From assembly GCA_032716605.1 (NCBI GenBank), contig CM064492.1, forward strand, positions 48,035,876 through 48,099,875: DNA of 64,000 bases. Reading direction: 5' to 3'. Each line of letters starts with the position of its first letter. Positions within the stretch are counted from its first letter, which is position 1. Under the pieces are notes generated by a model. That model saw nothing but the letters and a program-made list of their open reading frames with translations. It had not been told where the DNA came from and did not search any database. Shown one piece after another: positions 45,684 through 58,913 of this stretch. This stretch comes from Paralithodes platypus. Lineage: Eukaryota; Arthropoda; Malacostraca; Decapoda; Lithodidae. The position numbers were made by a program, and so were the translations under genes.

Positions 45684-46088
45684 TTAAGGGAGCCCACCTC
45701 TCGCTTTGTTTTCTCTTTCTCTTCCTCTGGTCCCGCTTCTTTGGCTTGTATCCATTCGGCCCCCATTCACACGGTGCCTACTGTTTTAAGTACGTTTAAC
45801 CCCCATCCAGGTGTCAGTAATTTTCCTGGTGAGCGGTAGCGAGCCAGCATATTAATATATATACATAGTTTTGTTTGGACAGTCAATCTCAATTTGTACA
45901 TTTTATCGATAGAAAAATGTCTCACAATACTGGCTTGCGCTATCTCTCGCCTCGTCGTCCAGGAAGAAATCGACACCTGGAATTTGGGATAAACGTCTTA
46001 AACAGTTGGCTGAATGGGTGCCGAATGGATACAAGCCAGTGGAAAGCATAGAAAAGGAATAGAATATAAATAGAAAGGCCCCCCTTAA
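45684..46088. mobile_element. TTAA-type MITE, family T, palindromic subfamily
   Basis: TTAAGGGAGCCCACCTCT ... AAGGCCCCCCTTAA. The left TTAA also ends a family P remnant (GGTATTGAAAGGGTTAA). Confidence 0.75.
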
Positions 46089-46469
46089 GGCGACAGTGCA
46101 AGAGAAAGAAAGGGTGGGAGGAGGGGGGTCAATGTATTTATTACCTTTAAGGTACCCCCAGCCCACACAGCCAGAACCTACACACACACACACATACATA
46201 TGCACACACACACACACACACACATACAACAAGGGATTCGTCTAACACTAAATATTGCTCTCACCATTAATGAATGATCATGGTTTTGCCACCGATATAC
46301 GACGAAATTTCATCACGCTACTTCAACTCCTTCTTCACTTCCATAGAGCAAACACACTTGCACAAGAACATACCTCAACCTCTCATAATAACAATACACG
46401 CCCACAACGCATGCCACCTTTCGTAATTTCCCTACAGACATGAGATAAAGACAGCACACCCCCGAACAC

Positions 46470-48140
46470 ATTGGATTGCAAAATGTTTACACCAAAATAC
46501 ACTTTTGACGAGCTGTCTAACATAAATGTACATAAAGCACAGGAGCCCCAGACAAAATTCCTGACAAATTTTCTACGAGATGGAGCCATTTTGTATAGCA
46601 TGGCCAGGGTCCCCCTAACCCACATCATCAACTTGTCAATTAACACCAACACTGTACCTGCTGAACTGAAGGAAGCTATTGTCACCCCTTTATTCAAGAA
46701 AGGAATAACTAGAGTTGGCAACTACAGACCCAGTTAGCCATTATGTAATTGTATCTAAAATCCTTGAAAAGAGCGGTATAAAGTACACCTAAATTGAACA
46801 CTACCCAGGCTCAAACAAAATGATCTATTCTATAAGTTTTTCAATCAGGTTTCAGATGTCCTGTACTCTACAGACTCCCTGTCTCATCCACTTAAACGTC
46901 TCACATTCGTAAAAGATAAGATGGGTGTCCTAAAGGTAACTACAGGCTGTGTAATGGTTTTCTTCTTGATCTACAAAAAGCGTTGTGACACAGTAGACCA
47001 TGATACTCCTATGTAATACCCTAAAAGCACATGTCATAGGGTCTGGTGAACTGGTTTAAATCTTATCTCAGTGTAGACACCCAAAGAGTCAAAATTGATG
47101 ATAATATATCTGCTCCTATGCCAATTAACTGTGGGGTCCCGCAGGGAAGCATCCTTGGTCCCTTACTCTTTCCTCTGTTATGTGAACGACATGGAAACTG
47201 AGCGTCTCATGTAAATTATTACTGTATGCAGACGACGGCGTGCTTCTGGTTTTCAGGAAAAGACTCAATAAGTATTGCCGCTTCACTTTCCAAAGAACTA
47301 GCATCATGTAGTGAATGGCTAGTGGACACTAGACTATCTCTTCACCTGAGCAAGACGGAGCCATCTTATGTTGAACAAATGCAAACTGAAAGACATTGTG
47401 GGCATCTCGGTCAACTGTAATGGATATTCCTAGCTAACAACAGTGTCACAAGTTAAATATCCTCGGACTAAAACTGGACCCGAGTTTTCAGGTGAAACAA
47501 TTCTGGAATCTATCCTGAGTAAGTGTAGAGCACGTATAACATACCTGTATAGACAGTGTGGGATGCTTGCCCCGCGGGCGACCCAAAAAGACCCCTCTGC
47601 CAAGCGCTTGTTCAATGTCATTTTGACTATTCTGTGTCCATCCTGGAAACTCTGACAATCATCTTAAATCAGCACAGCACAAACTTCAGGTCACTCAAAT
47701 AAAATGGTTAGGTTTCATGTTGTAAACCTAGGACCCAGATCACATGTTTGGCCAGGAACAACTTCAGTCACTAGGTATGGCTCAATGTCTCTGACAGGGC
47801 CAACAAATCATGCTCACTTATGCCATCAAATTTTCTGATGGACAAGAGCTCCAGTAGTATCTAAAGAATGATTTTGTTTAAAGCAAATGAGAGGATGGAC
47901 ATAATACAATAAAACAGGATGGTTTTGGTATTGAATTTTTCAAGGTCCCGATAATCCAAGGACAGGGTAAGCAAACCATTTGTGTCTTCGTTTTCATCTT
48001 CGTCACTGCCATCAAAGACTGGAACGACCTATCCCCAGTTCATTCCGTGAAAGAGAGAACACTGTATTCCTTTTCAGACGTAGCCTGAAGGAACACCTGA
48101 ACCGGACAGCTGCGAGAAGGGAAGCAAACAAGCTTATGTC
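46470..48140 (+). pseudogene. Decayed LINE reverse transcriptase (CR1/L2-like)
   Basis: Plus-strand words in several frames follow RT order: VPLTHIINLSINTNTVPAEL, KEAIVTPLFKKGITRVGNYR (46620-46735), DTVDHDTP (47000), NCGVPQGSILGPLLF-like at about 47130, YADDGVLLVF-like at 47225, HLSKTE at 47345, KYPRTKTGPEFSGETI-like at 47455, and TAFKDWNDLS-like near 48015. Stops and indels are frequent, so this is an old copy. It is 5'-truncated before the RT, and no endonuclease is seen. Confidence 0.7.
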
Positions 48141-48512
48141 CTACTACTAATACGACATACAGATAGACAAACCAAACTAAAATTATTACTGATATATTAA
48201 CGGGATTACTGATATCGTACTATAGGTTATGTAAGGTATCTTAAAATAACCCCCTAGAAATACTTTCTCTAAAGTAATCTATTTCTTTATCCTCCAATCC
48301 ATCCCCAGTTCGCCCAGCTAACCAATACACTTTCTCCCACAAGACAAGGACCACCGCCCAATGGAAATACGCCGTAACGGCCTTATTGGGCTAAGTAGTC
48401 CTTTCAAAGTTGGAATTATGCAAGGCTGGTACACATGTTCATAAAGGATTTATTGTAAACATACTATGGTGGTACCAACTCTGTAAATTGCTAACGGAAT
48501 AATTATATTATT

Positions 48513-48612
48513 NNNNNNNNNNNNNNNNNNNNNNNNNNNNNNNNNNNNNNNNNNNNNNNNNNNNNNNNNNNNNNNNNNNNNNNNNNNNNNNNNNNNNNNN
48601 NNNNNNNNNNNN
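48513..48612. other. Assembly gap (100 N)
   Basis: One run of N of exactly 100 bases, the usual placeholder for a gap of unknown size. Continuity across it is not proven. Confidence 1.
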
Positions 48613-49440
48613 CACCAACACCAGACACCACCCACACCATAAAACATCAACCCCGCTATAATCTCTCCCCCCCCCCATCACATCAGCAACACACACACAC
48701 TCCTCCTCCATTCATCATCCCACTAATAACTTTGCAACAGGATCCCGCAAACCCTATAAATGTGTGCCGACTACCTGTGTTTATTTTCCCATATACACAT
48801 ACACACGTGACCACACACAGCATGTACACTCGCCGAAGAAAACTATATTTACACTAATGCTAAACATTCTGGAAGTGGGTCAAAATTATGTAAAAGACGT
48901 ATGTTTCGCCCGATTCATTCCGTTACACAAATATAACAGCTCACCAGTGTAAAGATTTATATGTTTGTTATAGTTTTGCGAGTGTACTGTATAGCTGCAG
49001 AATAATAGTACCGTATATAATAAATTATAAACAATAAGTAGAGAATTACCGGTAGTAGTTTTGTTTATTATGCAACACACAACTTGCTCACGTAGTAATG
49101 TACACCCTATGTGGTGGATTGTGTTCTTTATTTCATAAATTTTATTTTAGTAAGCGTTGTATCCACATAGCGATTTTGATAAGTTATTTTACCTTTATCT
49201 TGTATCGTCCCAGTTTTGGTTTGTTTAGTTTAAAGTTTTACATTTTAATTAAGTGTGAAGAAACTAACGACTGCCAAGGGGATCTCTTCACAATATTATA
49301 ATATAATATATATATTATAATATAGCCTACCGGTATTCTGAGTAATGGAAGAATCAAGAATGTCCTGAGTCATGATACCAGACATAGCACAAAACTTCCC
49401 GTTATGCAAACATCAGAGCGCGGAGAACTTTAGTAGGGAC
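48613..49440. other. No gene recognised
   Basis: The word TTGTGTACACCCTATGTGGTGG (split here as TACACCCTATGTGGTGGATT) with about 150 bp around 49095-49240 also occurs at 5790-5940, so a dispersed repeat is present in both places. Nothing else is assigned. Confidence 0.4.
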
Positions 49441-49767
49441 GGTAAGGGGGGATGGGCGGAATTATTTGCTCATTTATAGATTTTTTTATATTTTTTTTAG
49501 TTTCATCACTAGATCTTCATCAAACTTTAAAAAAAAAACATTCATTAGATCCCCCTTCTAGATTAATTTGTACATGTTTCAGTAGAAATTTGTTTCTTCC
49601 AATATTAAAGGCTCACTATCGTTCCCCAGGAAACAAATCGATACCTAAATAACACGAAAGGTATTAAAATCGACAAACTAATGGGGCACACATCTTAAAA
49701 TCTGAAAACTAACGAGGCTAAACATGAGGACGAAGGGGGACCAGAAAAACTACCTATCTCCCCTTAA
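49441..49767 (-). mobile_element. TTAA-type MITE, family T
   Basis: GTAAGGGGGGATGGGCGG ... CTACCTATCTCCCCTTAA. Left TTAA is mutated to GTAA. Confidence 0.7.
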
Positions 49768-50074
49768 ACCACTGGATTGCTTACCATACCGTACCTCACC
49801 TATTACACTATAAAACAAAAATAATACCAAAATTAAAATCAGGGTGTCAAACCGGAGTAATTTTGTTTAAAGATTTGAATAAATATGAAAAGGAATACAA
49901 GAAAATAGACATGAAATATAATTGTTTTGGCAATTTTTCCCTTCCAAAGACACAGTTTGAACTATAAACCAATTTTAGCTTTGGATAGATGATAATAAAG
50001 CTTAGAAATAATGGACTTTTTGACACCCTATGGTTCAGGTATGAAAAGCGTTCCGGTATCGAAAATGGTCTTGA

Positions 50075-50274
50075 GGATTATGACCAATATTGACAGCGTA
50101 TTCCGGATATTAGTAGACTATTTTATTTAGACTAGGAAGAGCACAGCATATACTTGGGGAAATAGTCTTTACTCTTATATTTCCCACATAGCCTATCCTT
50201 TCTAAACTGTATGCAATCTTCTAATGATAGCCAGAATATACTGTTTTAATACGTCATAATCTTCAAAGGGTTAA
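50075..50274. mobile_element. Family P2 MITE (P-like, GATTATGAC ends)
   Basis: GAGGATTATGACCAATATTG at the left and TACGTCATAATCTTCAAAGG, GTTAA at the right. Copies at 51284-51515 and 63388-63577 share these ends. Confidence 0.6.
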
Positions 50275-50399
50275 GAGCAAAGGTAACACACCTTATACTC
50301 CCCACTGATCCCTCCTAAACTGCAAAAAATCGTCTTGATGATAGGCATATCATATATCTATTTAGGCCTATCTATATATACCGGTAATTATAGTAATAT

Positions 50400-50563
50400 A
50401 TTATATATATATATATAATATATCTAATATATATATATATATATGTATATAGAGAAATAGAGAGAGATAAAAAAAAGAGAGACAGAAGAGTAAAGAGAGA
50501 GAGAGAGAGAGTCGAGAGAGATGAGACGGAGAGAGAGAGCGAGAGAGAAGAGAGGAGAGAGAG

Positions 50564-50610
<47 letters not shown>

Positions 50611-50612
50611 TC

Positions 50613-50668
<56 letters not shown>

Positions 50669-50680
50669 TAGATGTACAGT
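50400..50680. repeat. (AT)n then (GA)n
   Basis: AT repeat to 50445, then GA repeat with GCGAGA and GGAGAGA interruptions to 50670. Confidence 0.95.
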
Positions 50681-50881
50681 ATAAGAGACATAGGTAATTC
50701 TGCGGAAGTGTACAGCGGATATGGATGCGGAAGCTTATATATAGATTACTGATTAGTATATAAAATAATAAATGAAAAACACCTGTATTTTCCTAATGGC
50801 ATACATAACCAAAGTATATACCGGTATATATATATATATAGTACGTATATAAACTTTGGATATAACCGTCAAGCATTAATG

Positions 50882-51220
50882 TTAAGGGGACAGTGGTTAT
50901 TTTTGGGGGGGTATAATTATCTATATATTCATTTATTAGGCCTATTTAGTTTTCTCGCTAGACCTCCATCAAGCTTACCCCCCCCCCCCCCCCCCTCCGC
51001 CAGACCTTTTCAAGTTTCATTTGTACATTTTTCGACAGAAAAATTTCCCGGCCGGTTCCTCTTAAATTACAGGCTCGCTATCGCTCGCCAGGAAAAGATC
51101 GACACCTAAATGACCCGAAAATTCTTAATATTGACAAAAAAATGGGGCGAAAAGTCATCCTAAAAAATCCAAACTAATGGGCCGAACGTCTTAAAATCGG
51201 AAAACTGATAGGGCTAAATC
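50882..51220 (-). mobile_element. TTAA-type MITE, family T (right end lost)
   Basis: TTAAGGGGACAGTGG ... AACTGATAGGGCTAAA. A C20-like run at 50980 interrupts it. Confidence 0.65.
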
Positions 51221-51283
51221 ACCGTGTCGTATCCGTGTTTTAGGCCATCATTTTCCATACCGGTACATCATCACGCAACTGTA

Positions 51284-51515
51284 TTAACCCTTTCAAGATT
51301 ATGACACATTTTGACGGTTGTATTCTGGCTATCATTAGACAATTTTACACAATTTAGGAAGGATCTGTGGGAATTCTAAGGGTCAAAACTGTCTCAATCC
51401 ACTCTCTAACTTCCACATAGCGGTAACCTTTCTAAATTATCAATACAATCGTCAAATAATAACCAGAATACTTGTCAACAAAAAATAAGTCATCGTATCT
51501 TCTAAGAGTTCATCA
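51284..51515. mobile_element. Family P2 MITE
   Basis: TTAACCCTTTCAAGATTATG at the left; the right end is decayed. Confidence 0.6.
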
Positions 51516-51599
51516 AACAAATGATAGCGTAACCTATATCTTAACTCAGTCTACAAAGGTGAAAGAGAGTTGATAAGGAGGGAAGGCGAGAAGCTGCAC

Positions 51600-51800
51600 A
51601 GCACATGATAGATAGATAGATAAATAGATAAATAAATACCGTAGCCCAACACACGAGATAGATACATACGGTACCCCGGTATAAATAGATATAGATAAAT
51701 TAATAGCCAAACACACGATAGATAGATAGATAGATAAATAAATAGATATATAAAAAGGCAAACACACGACATATAGATAAATATATAGATAAAGATACAT
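51600..51800. repeat. (GATA)n degenerate
   Basis: GATAGATAGATA and AAATAAATA units in several blocks. Confidence 0.9.
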
Positions 51801-52175
51801 TGACTGACTAAAGAAGAAAGGTGAAGACAGAAGGGGTATCGGTACCGGTACGCTATAGTCTGTTCATCATAATTCGGACACAAATCATAACTCTAACCTC
51901 TTGTCATCCAGAAGGGACTGGAGTAAACGGGCTGAAATTTTCCAAACCAATTTACTGGTTGACTATTATCATTAATATATATATACAGTATATATATATA
52001 TATATATAGGCTATATATAATACCAGTACCGGTATGATTAATATACTCATTCAATAAATACCAACACTTATCACTGACCTGTTGTTATTGAACACCCGTG
52101 TAGAACTAACAGCAACAATGCATACGGTTTATCACTGTAGGTCCATTCAAGAGATCAGAAGAAAAGGGTAACATA

Positions 52176-52348
<173 letters not shown>

Positions 52349-52454
52349 GTAGTAAAACAAGAGGTATGGTCAGTAAAGTAAGGCACACACTTGTCAACAC
52401 CGTGGCACTCTAGGGAGAACTGTCACAACTCTCCAGACTGACTCGCTCTCGCTC

Positions 52455-52660
<206 letters not shown>

Positions 52661-53695
52661 ATCTAACGTTTAAGTTAGGGATGTTTAATGTGCTATGCTG
52701 TACCGGTACTTTGTTTTAAACTACACTATATTATTTACACTAGGCTATATAACTCAATCAAAATGATTACCGGTACATGCTATAATTTGCTACCGGTAAT
52801 AATATAATATTATATCAGAATAAATTATATATACCGGTACACTATATCTAGTTATATATACCGGTACACTATATCTAGTTATTATGGGAACTATTTCAAA
52901 AGATCCAGATACCGAATTTCTCATAAATAACTACCGGTAATTGTATTGTTATGTTGGACAATAAATACATTTGCCATATAGTATACAGGCAGCAAGTGAG
53001 TGACAGTATGGGTGACAGCATCTTAAATAGGACTCCCCCCCCCCCCCCCCCGCGTGAAGTCACATGGAAGGCTCTAGTAAGGAATGTACATCAATGAGAC
53101 CCTGGATACACATTCTGGAGTATCCAGGGAAGGGGGGGGGGGGATATCAGACTTCAAATTATGCTGTTCTATAATCATGGTATCGGTATCCTTAGTAAGT
53201 TTTAGTATCCAGGTTATTATTATTTGTTTTTAATATCATTAGTAGCCAGGTTATTATTATTTGTTTTTAATATCCGGTGTACCACAACAATAGTGCAGTG
53301 CCTAACGCCATCTGTTGGCCAATAATGTATTTAGAACCCTGCTAGACATACACCGGTAATAACAAACCTTTCGTATACCTTCTTTCAAATTTATTATTTT
53401 TGAAAGTGTGGTCGTAAACTACCAGTGAAAATTAGCGGTTGACCAAAATTACCGGAAAATTTTACCAGTCGAAAGTTGCCTGGAAAATTTAGCGGTCGAT
53501 AAACTTACGAAGCGGTCGAAAGTTGCCGGGGGAAAATTAGCGGTCGAAAAAGTTATCGTTTGAAAGTTGCTTGAAAAAGCGGCTGTGTGACCTGGGCCTC
53601 TGAATCTGGGTTTTAAACACACGAAGCCGACGGTGATAGTGTCACTGTTTGGAGAGATACACACACACACTAACTTCATGTTACGATACACTAGC
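52661..53695. other. No gene recognised; TACCGGTA-rich
   Basis: Several TACCGGTA words and a short tandem duplication around 52830-52880 (ATACCGGTACACTATATCTA twice). Poly-C at 53031 and poly-G at 53130. No open frame with protein character. Confidence 0.4.
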
Positions 53696-53761
53696 AGAGA
53701 GAGCGAGAGAGAGAGAGAGAGAGAGAGGAGCGAGCGAGTAGAGAAGAGACTAGAGAGGAGC

Positions 53762-53810
<49 letters not shown>

Positions 53811-53852
53811 AGAGAGAGGATAGAGAGAGAGAGAGAAGAGAGAGGAGAGAGA
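53696..53852. repeat. (GA)n tract
   Basis: GA repeat with CGAGCGAG and TAGAGA interruptions, touching the 3' end of LINE B copy 2. Confidence 0.95.
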
Positions 53853-54357
53853 GAGCTAATAGAGCTACATAGATACAGACCACACAGACCTCAAGGTCCT
53901 TACTAGGCAGTCTGGCCTTACAAACTATATATGCATATATGCATATATATATATATATACATATATATACATATATACACCGGTACACACATATACACAC
54001 ATACACATACATACATACATATATATACAGTATATATACACATACTGTACAGTGCACACACATACACTTAAGCCTACATACATTTTTTTGTTTTTCATAT
54101 CACCCCAGCCCTCTGCAGATAGAGGTCAAGCCTTCCCTTGAAAGCGTTTATTGTGTCGCTCTCCACCACTCTCGCTGGTAGTTTATTCCACTCTGTCGCC
54201 ACACTGTAGGTGAAGAAACTCTTTGTGACATCTAGGTTTGCCTTTTGGGTTTTTAATTTCATTCCATTTCCGCGAGTTTGATTAGTATTGTTTAATGTGA
54301 ATAGTGCATTTACATCGACTTTGTCGAAACCTTTTAGTATCTTAAAGCACTCAATAA

Positions 54358-54360
<3 letters not shown>
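53853..54360 (-). mobile_element. LINE B, copy 2 (3' end only)
   Basis: Matches 35994-36524 almost base for base outside the TATACA tract. Coding words are FKILKGFDKVDVNALFTLNN and TYSVATEWNKLPARVVESDT. The 5' side stops at AATAAGCT, where (GA)n begins. Confidence 0.85.
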
Positions 54361-54416
<56 letters not shown>

Positions 54417-54422
54417 GAGAGA
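54361..54422. repeat. (GA)n tract between LINE B and LINE C copies
   Basis: About 62 bp of GA repeat with one ACAGAG step. Confidence 0.95.
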
Positions 54423-57309
54423 GGAGTACAAAGGAAATCAAGCAACAACAGATCTAGTGACCCTTCTAGGTTGCTTGTCCTCCAAAACACTGAGGATCAA
54501 GTGTCCAAACAGTGGTTTAGAGTGGGTAAGGGAACATTGGAAAGGGAACTACTGCCCTGCCACTAACGTGGCAGGACTAGGAACTTAGTAGGGGACATAT
54601 GGGTTAGTAACTGAGGGGAGGATAAAGTTATTCATTTACAAACGCAGTCAGTCGCGGGTTTGATGCGAGATATTTGTCTAGGCGGAATTTAAATGAATCA
54701 ACGGTGCTGCAGTCTATAACGTCTCGGGGAAGCCCATTCCACAAGTTGACAACTCGATTGAAGAAGAATTCTTAGATTCGTGCGAGTTAAAAGATTTACC
54801 AATTATTTTGCAACCGTTTCCCCGCGTGTAATTAGATTGGTCGATAGTGAAGTACTTACTACAGTTCATATTGTCGATGCCTTTGATGATTTTGAACACT
54901 TGAATTAAGTCGCCTCTTAATCTGCGCTGGGTTAAAGGAAATAGATTTAATTCTCTAAGACGCTCTTCGTATGGTTTGTTCTTTAGGCTAGGTATCATTT
55001 TGGTAACTCTACGTTGAACTCGTTCTAGCTTGTTTATATCTTTTTGGTAATAAGGGCACCAGGATTGAACGCAGTATTCCAGAAGAGGGCGGACTAAGGA
55101 ATTGTAAAGGGTTAGGATAACTTCTTTGGATTTATGCTCAAATGACCTGCCTATAAAGCCAATTATTTGTTTGCCTTCTTAACAACTTCTGAACATTGTT
55201 GACTCGGTTTTAGGTTACTCGATATTGTTACTCCCAGATCAGTTTCTCTGTTTACATTCTTAAGCTGAGTGCCATTCATCGAATAGTTTGCTTTCTCATT
55301 TAGGTATCCGACATGTAGTACTTTACATTTATCCGCATTGAAACTCATTTGCCAAATTTGGGCCCAACATGACAATTTATCTAGATTGTGTTGCATATCG
55401 TCAACTTGTTCTTTTGAGAGTACGCTATTTGCAATTTTTGTATCGTCAGCAAATTTTGAGATTGTGCAGGTGAGACCCTCATCTATGTCGTTGATGTAAA
55501 TTAGAAAGAGAATTGGTCCTAGTACCGATCCCTGGGGTACCCCGCTACTTACATTGGTCCATTTAGATGCCTTACCGTTTATGACTACCCTTTGCTTTCT
55601 GTTGCGGAGCCAATTTTCTATCCATTTCAACACACCGTCTTGTATTCCATGCGCTTTTAGTTTTAGCAGTAAACGTTTGTGGGGAACTTTGTCAAAGGCC
55701 TTTTGAAAATCAAGGTATATAATATCTACAGCTTTACTCTCATCGTAGAGGTTGAGGATATCGTGGAAGAAGTCTAAGAGGTTTGTTAAACAGGAACGTT
55801 TTTTACGAAAGCCGTGTTGAGTATCTTTAAGTATGTTATTTTCCTCTAAGTGATTTACGAGTCTGTCTCGTATGACCGTTTCTAGCATTTTACATACAAC
55901 TGAGGTTAAGCTAATTGGACGATAGTTACTGGGTAGGGATTTGCTGCCTTTTTTGAATATCGGTGTTACGTTGGCTAGCTTCCACTGATCAGGCATAGTT
56001 CCAGACTGCAAGGATTTATTGAATAGTAATGTCAGTGGTTTGGAGAGCTCATTCTTAGCTTCCTTTAGAACTCTAGGCGAGATTGTATCAGGTCCTGGCG
56101 TTTTATTTACCTTGAGTTTATCTAAACAATTCAATACTTCTCTCTCTGTAACGGTGATATTGCTTAGAACATCTGAATTATCAATCTGAATCGGCGATGG
56201 TGTAGGGATATCACTGAGGTCTTCTGTTGTAAAAACTGATGCAAAGAAGGTATTGAGGGCATTACTCATTTGTACTTCGTCTTTGGTGTATTCTCCTTTT
56301 TCATCGACTAACGGTCCAACAGTTGAAGTAACTACTTTTTTCTTTCTGATATAACTATAGAATTCTTTCGGGTTTGTTTTACTTTGATTCGCAATATGTA
56401 ACTCTAGGGTCTTTTTACTTTGCTTAATTAACTTTTTGGCTTTGCGTCGTAGCTCTACAAATTTCACCCGTTCTTCGTCATTTTGTGAGGATTTTAATCT
56501 ATCATTAGCACATTTTTTAGCAAGCAGGCAGTTTGAAATATCTTTATTCCACCATTTGGGCTTATTATTATGGCCTGGACGCCGTATTTTCGATGGTATG
56601 CAGTCTTGCACTGCTTTTAGGTAAGTGGTTTCGAATAACTTCCAAGATGTATTTATGTCGTTATTGTTAATTAAAAAGCTCCAGTCAGTTTCTTTAAACA
56701 TAGCTCTAAGTTTATGGAAGTTTGCTTTCTTGAAATTAGGGACTTTTTCGATGCTACTATTTGGTTCGTTACTAGTAAACTTTAAAGTGAAAGTTATCGT
56801 ACGATGGTCGCTGTTACTGAATTCATCACCAACATTCAAATTCTCTATCAATTCTTCTTTTGTTGCAAGTACAATGTCAAGAACGTTATTACCACGGGTC
56901 GGCATTCGAACAAATTGATAAAGCGAACTCTCTTGCAAGTTCGTATACAAGTCATGTCCGGAGTGTGAAGTAAGAGTATCGCCCCACTTGGTCACAGGTA
57001 AATTAAAGTCGCCAAAAATTACGGTATCTTGTGAGTTACTTACATCTGCAATTTGTTCGTAAATTTCTCGGTCAGTTTGCACTGATTGAGCTGGAGGTCT
57101 GTATATTAACGCAAGTATTATTTTTGTACCTTTATTATTCTTTATTAGCACAAAAGATGTGTCGACGTTCACAATTTGAGGTTTTGACACGAGGGTCGGG
57201 TTAAGACTTTCTTTGATATAAAATAAAACGCCACCTCCATTTTTATTTATTCGGCTGTTCTCAAACATTACATAACCGGGAAGTGAATACTCTGCTAAAA
57301 AGTCTCTAT

Positions 57310-57312
<3 letters not shown>
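54423..57312 (-). mobile_element. LINE C, copy 2: long CR1-like element
   Basis: Carries an almost intact ORF2 (below), a 3' UTR of about 280 bp, and a 3' end GGAGTACAAAGG (plus strand) at the (GA)n boundary. ORF1 and the first part of the endonuclease are missing: the sequence stops at CTCTATCTTGA, where another (GA)n tract begins. 40011-41509 is a second copy with few differences. Confidence 0.88.
54714..57312 (-). pseudogene. LINE C ORF2: endonuclease and reverse transcriptase
   Basis: From about 57312 the frame runs unbroken to 55163 (about 715 codons). Blocks in order: GGGVLFYIKE, ALIYRPPAQS, IFGDFNLPVTKW and NSDHRTITFT of an APE endonuclease; the linker PKWWNKDISNCLLAKK; then RT blocks [100 protein letters not shown] and [14 protein letters not shown] one-base T deletion near 55165 (ATTATTTG, where copy 1 has ATTATTTTG) shifts the frame; the C-terminal part follows to 54714 (KMIPSLKNKPYEERLRELNL). 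The Ser/Leu run and leader before 57312 come from the (GA)n tract and are not element protein. Confidence 0.9.

Positions 57313-57376
<64 letters not shown>
57313..57376. repeat. (GA)n tract with poly-G end
   Basis: About 54 bp of GA repeat, then G9. Confidence 0.95.
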
Positions 57377-57574
57377 TTCGAGATAAAAAAATAAAAAAAT
57401 ATCGTCTAACTGCATCGCCATGATGGTCCGGTACTTTAGAAGTTTAGAGGATTAAAAACAGTACGGTACCGGTATTCCAATAAAAATAAAACAGGACAGT
57501 AAAAGTACCTTATATACAAATCTGAAAATTACTCCCATAGTTCTAGTTCATTGTTATAACTGACTAAAGTACTC

Positions 57575-57577
57575 TCT

Positions 57578-57648
<71 letters not shown>
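57575..57648. repeat. (TG)n microsatellite
   Basis: CTCTCTCTG followed by about 68 bp of TG repeat. Confidence 0.95.
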
Positions 57649-57649
<1 letters not shown>

Positions 57650-57994
57650 AACGAAAGTCAGGTCCACTCTTATTAGTTATTATTATCGTATATGCAAAGA
57701 TATAATATATATATAGTTAATATTGTGTCTTTAGAAGTAAGTGATAAAATGGCCAAAACATCCAACTCCATGTCAATTTTCCTGTATGTTTTCTCTTATT
57801 CAATCCAACCTTTTTATAAAAAATGTCCCCGGTTGTGTGTGTGCTATAATAATATTACTCTCAACCTATAAAATTGGTTGCACAAGTGCAGGCACATTGA
57901 ATGAGGAAAACACTGGCTCAGGCATGCGTCAGAAGGGAATGTTTCTAAATATTTCATCCGCTTGTTAGGACGGCTCAATATAATGTACAGTACA

Positions 57995-58258
57995 GTACAC
58001 TTGGGTGTTATAGTATCTAGCCCACGCATAAGTTTTCGTTGACTTCACCTATTTCTAAACATGGAAGGATATATCTGGAAATGAATTTATGAATATAATT
58101 CTCTATACATCAACTACAAAACGATTATACTGCCGGTATTTATTGAAAATCAAGTTCTATCCCAAAATCAATCCAGAGAGTAATAGTTGCATACAGACAA
58201 ATATAGGGGGTCCATGAATTCTTACGAGTGGGCTAGAGACTATGGCATCCGAGTGTAC
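57995..58258. mobile_element. TA-flanked MITE, family K, copy 3
   Basis: GTACACTTGGGTGTTATAGT at the left and TATGGCATCCGAGTGTAC at the right, with GAATTCTTACGAGTGGGCTA inside. Confidence 0.75.
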
Positions 58259-58461
58259 CGTAGCGCCTTTTATCACACAAGGTTATTCCAGTGCCAGTTG
58301 TGTGTAGGCAAAGTTCCCTTAGTTGTGCATGCCTCTATCCTGTTGCTGTATCCTTTCTAGCTATAGCAGGATGTATGCACTTCCAATACACAACAGGATA
58401 CTCAACTGCCTCTCACTCTCTCCAACTATTCACTTCCAAATGATGAGTTATGGCTAAAACT

Positions 58462-58545
58462 GTCTTGATAGCGTAATGGTTAAGTGCGCGGAATTTCGGT
58501 GTGAGTATCCTAGGTTCGAATCCATGGAGTACCACATGTATGAAT
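58462..58545 (+). repeat. tRNA-derived SINE head
   Basis: An A-box-like TAGCGTAATGGTTAAGTGCG, then a B-box AGGTTCGAATCC at 58512-58523 and GGAGTACCACATGT. An inverted, close copy lies at 60597-60672. Confidence 0.6.
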
Positions 58546-58913
58546 TGTTTCATAAATGTAATTAATTAGGTTTATTTGCAAGTTAATTGGTGGGTTGGTG
58601 AGGATATGAAACTATTATTAAACATCGTTCTTAACACCAATATTGAACACCCAAAATCAAATTAATGAAAGCATGTGATATTATTATTATTATTATTATT
58701 TTTCTTCTTCAAAGTGTGATTAGTGAAAGAAGTTGAGTGTGATATCGGTTTATTGTGATGATTCTTGAATGTGGTAATAAGTGTTTAGTACGGTGGTGTT
58801 AGTAAGTTAAGACAAGTGCGACAAAGGTTCAATGTGTCCAGTGATTTTGAGTGTGGTAAAGGAGGGGACTGTGGTGATTGGAGAAGAGTGGTGATTGGCA
58901 GATTTAAGGGGGC

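Noticed and set aside
48450..48711. Frames crossing the run of N
   Set aside because: They are an artefact of the gap.
58462..58545. A functional tRNA gene
   Set aside because: A- and B-box words are present, but acceptor-stem pairing is not visible and near-copies occur elsewhere, so a SINE head is more likely. The same holds for 4183, 8290, 59587 and 60597.
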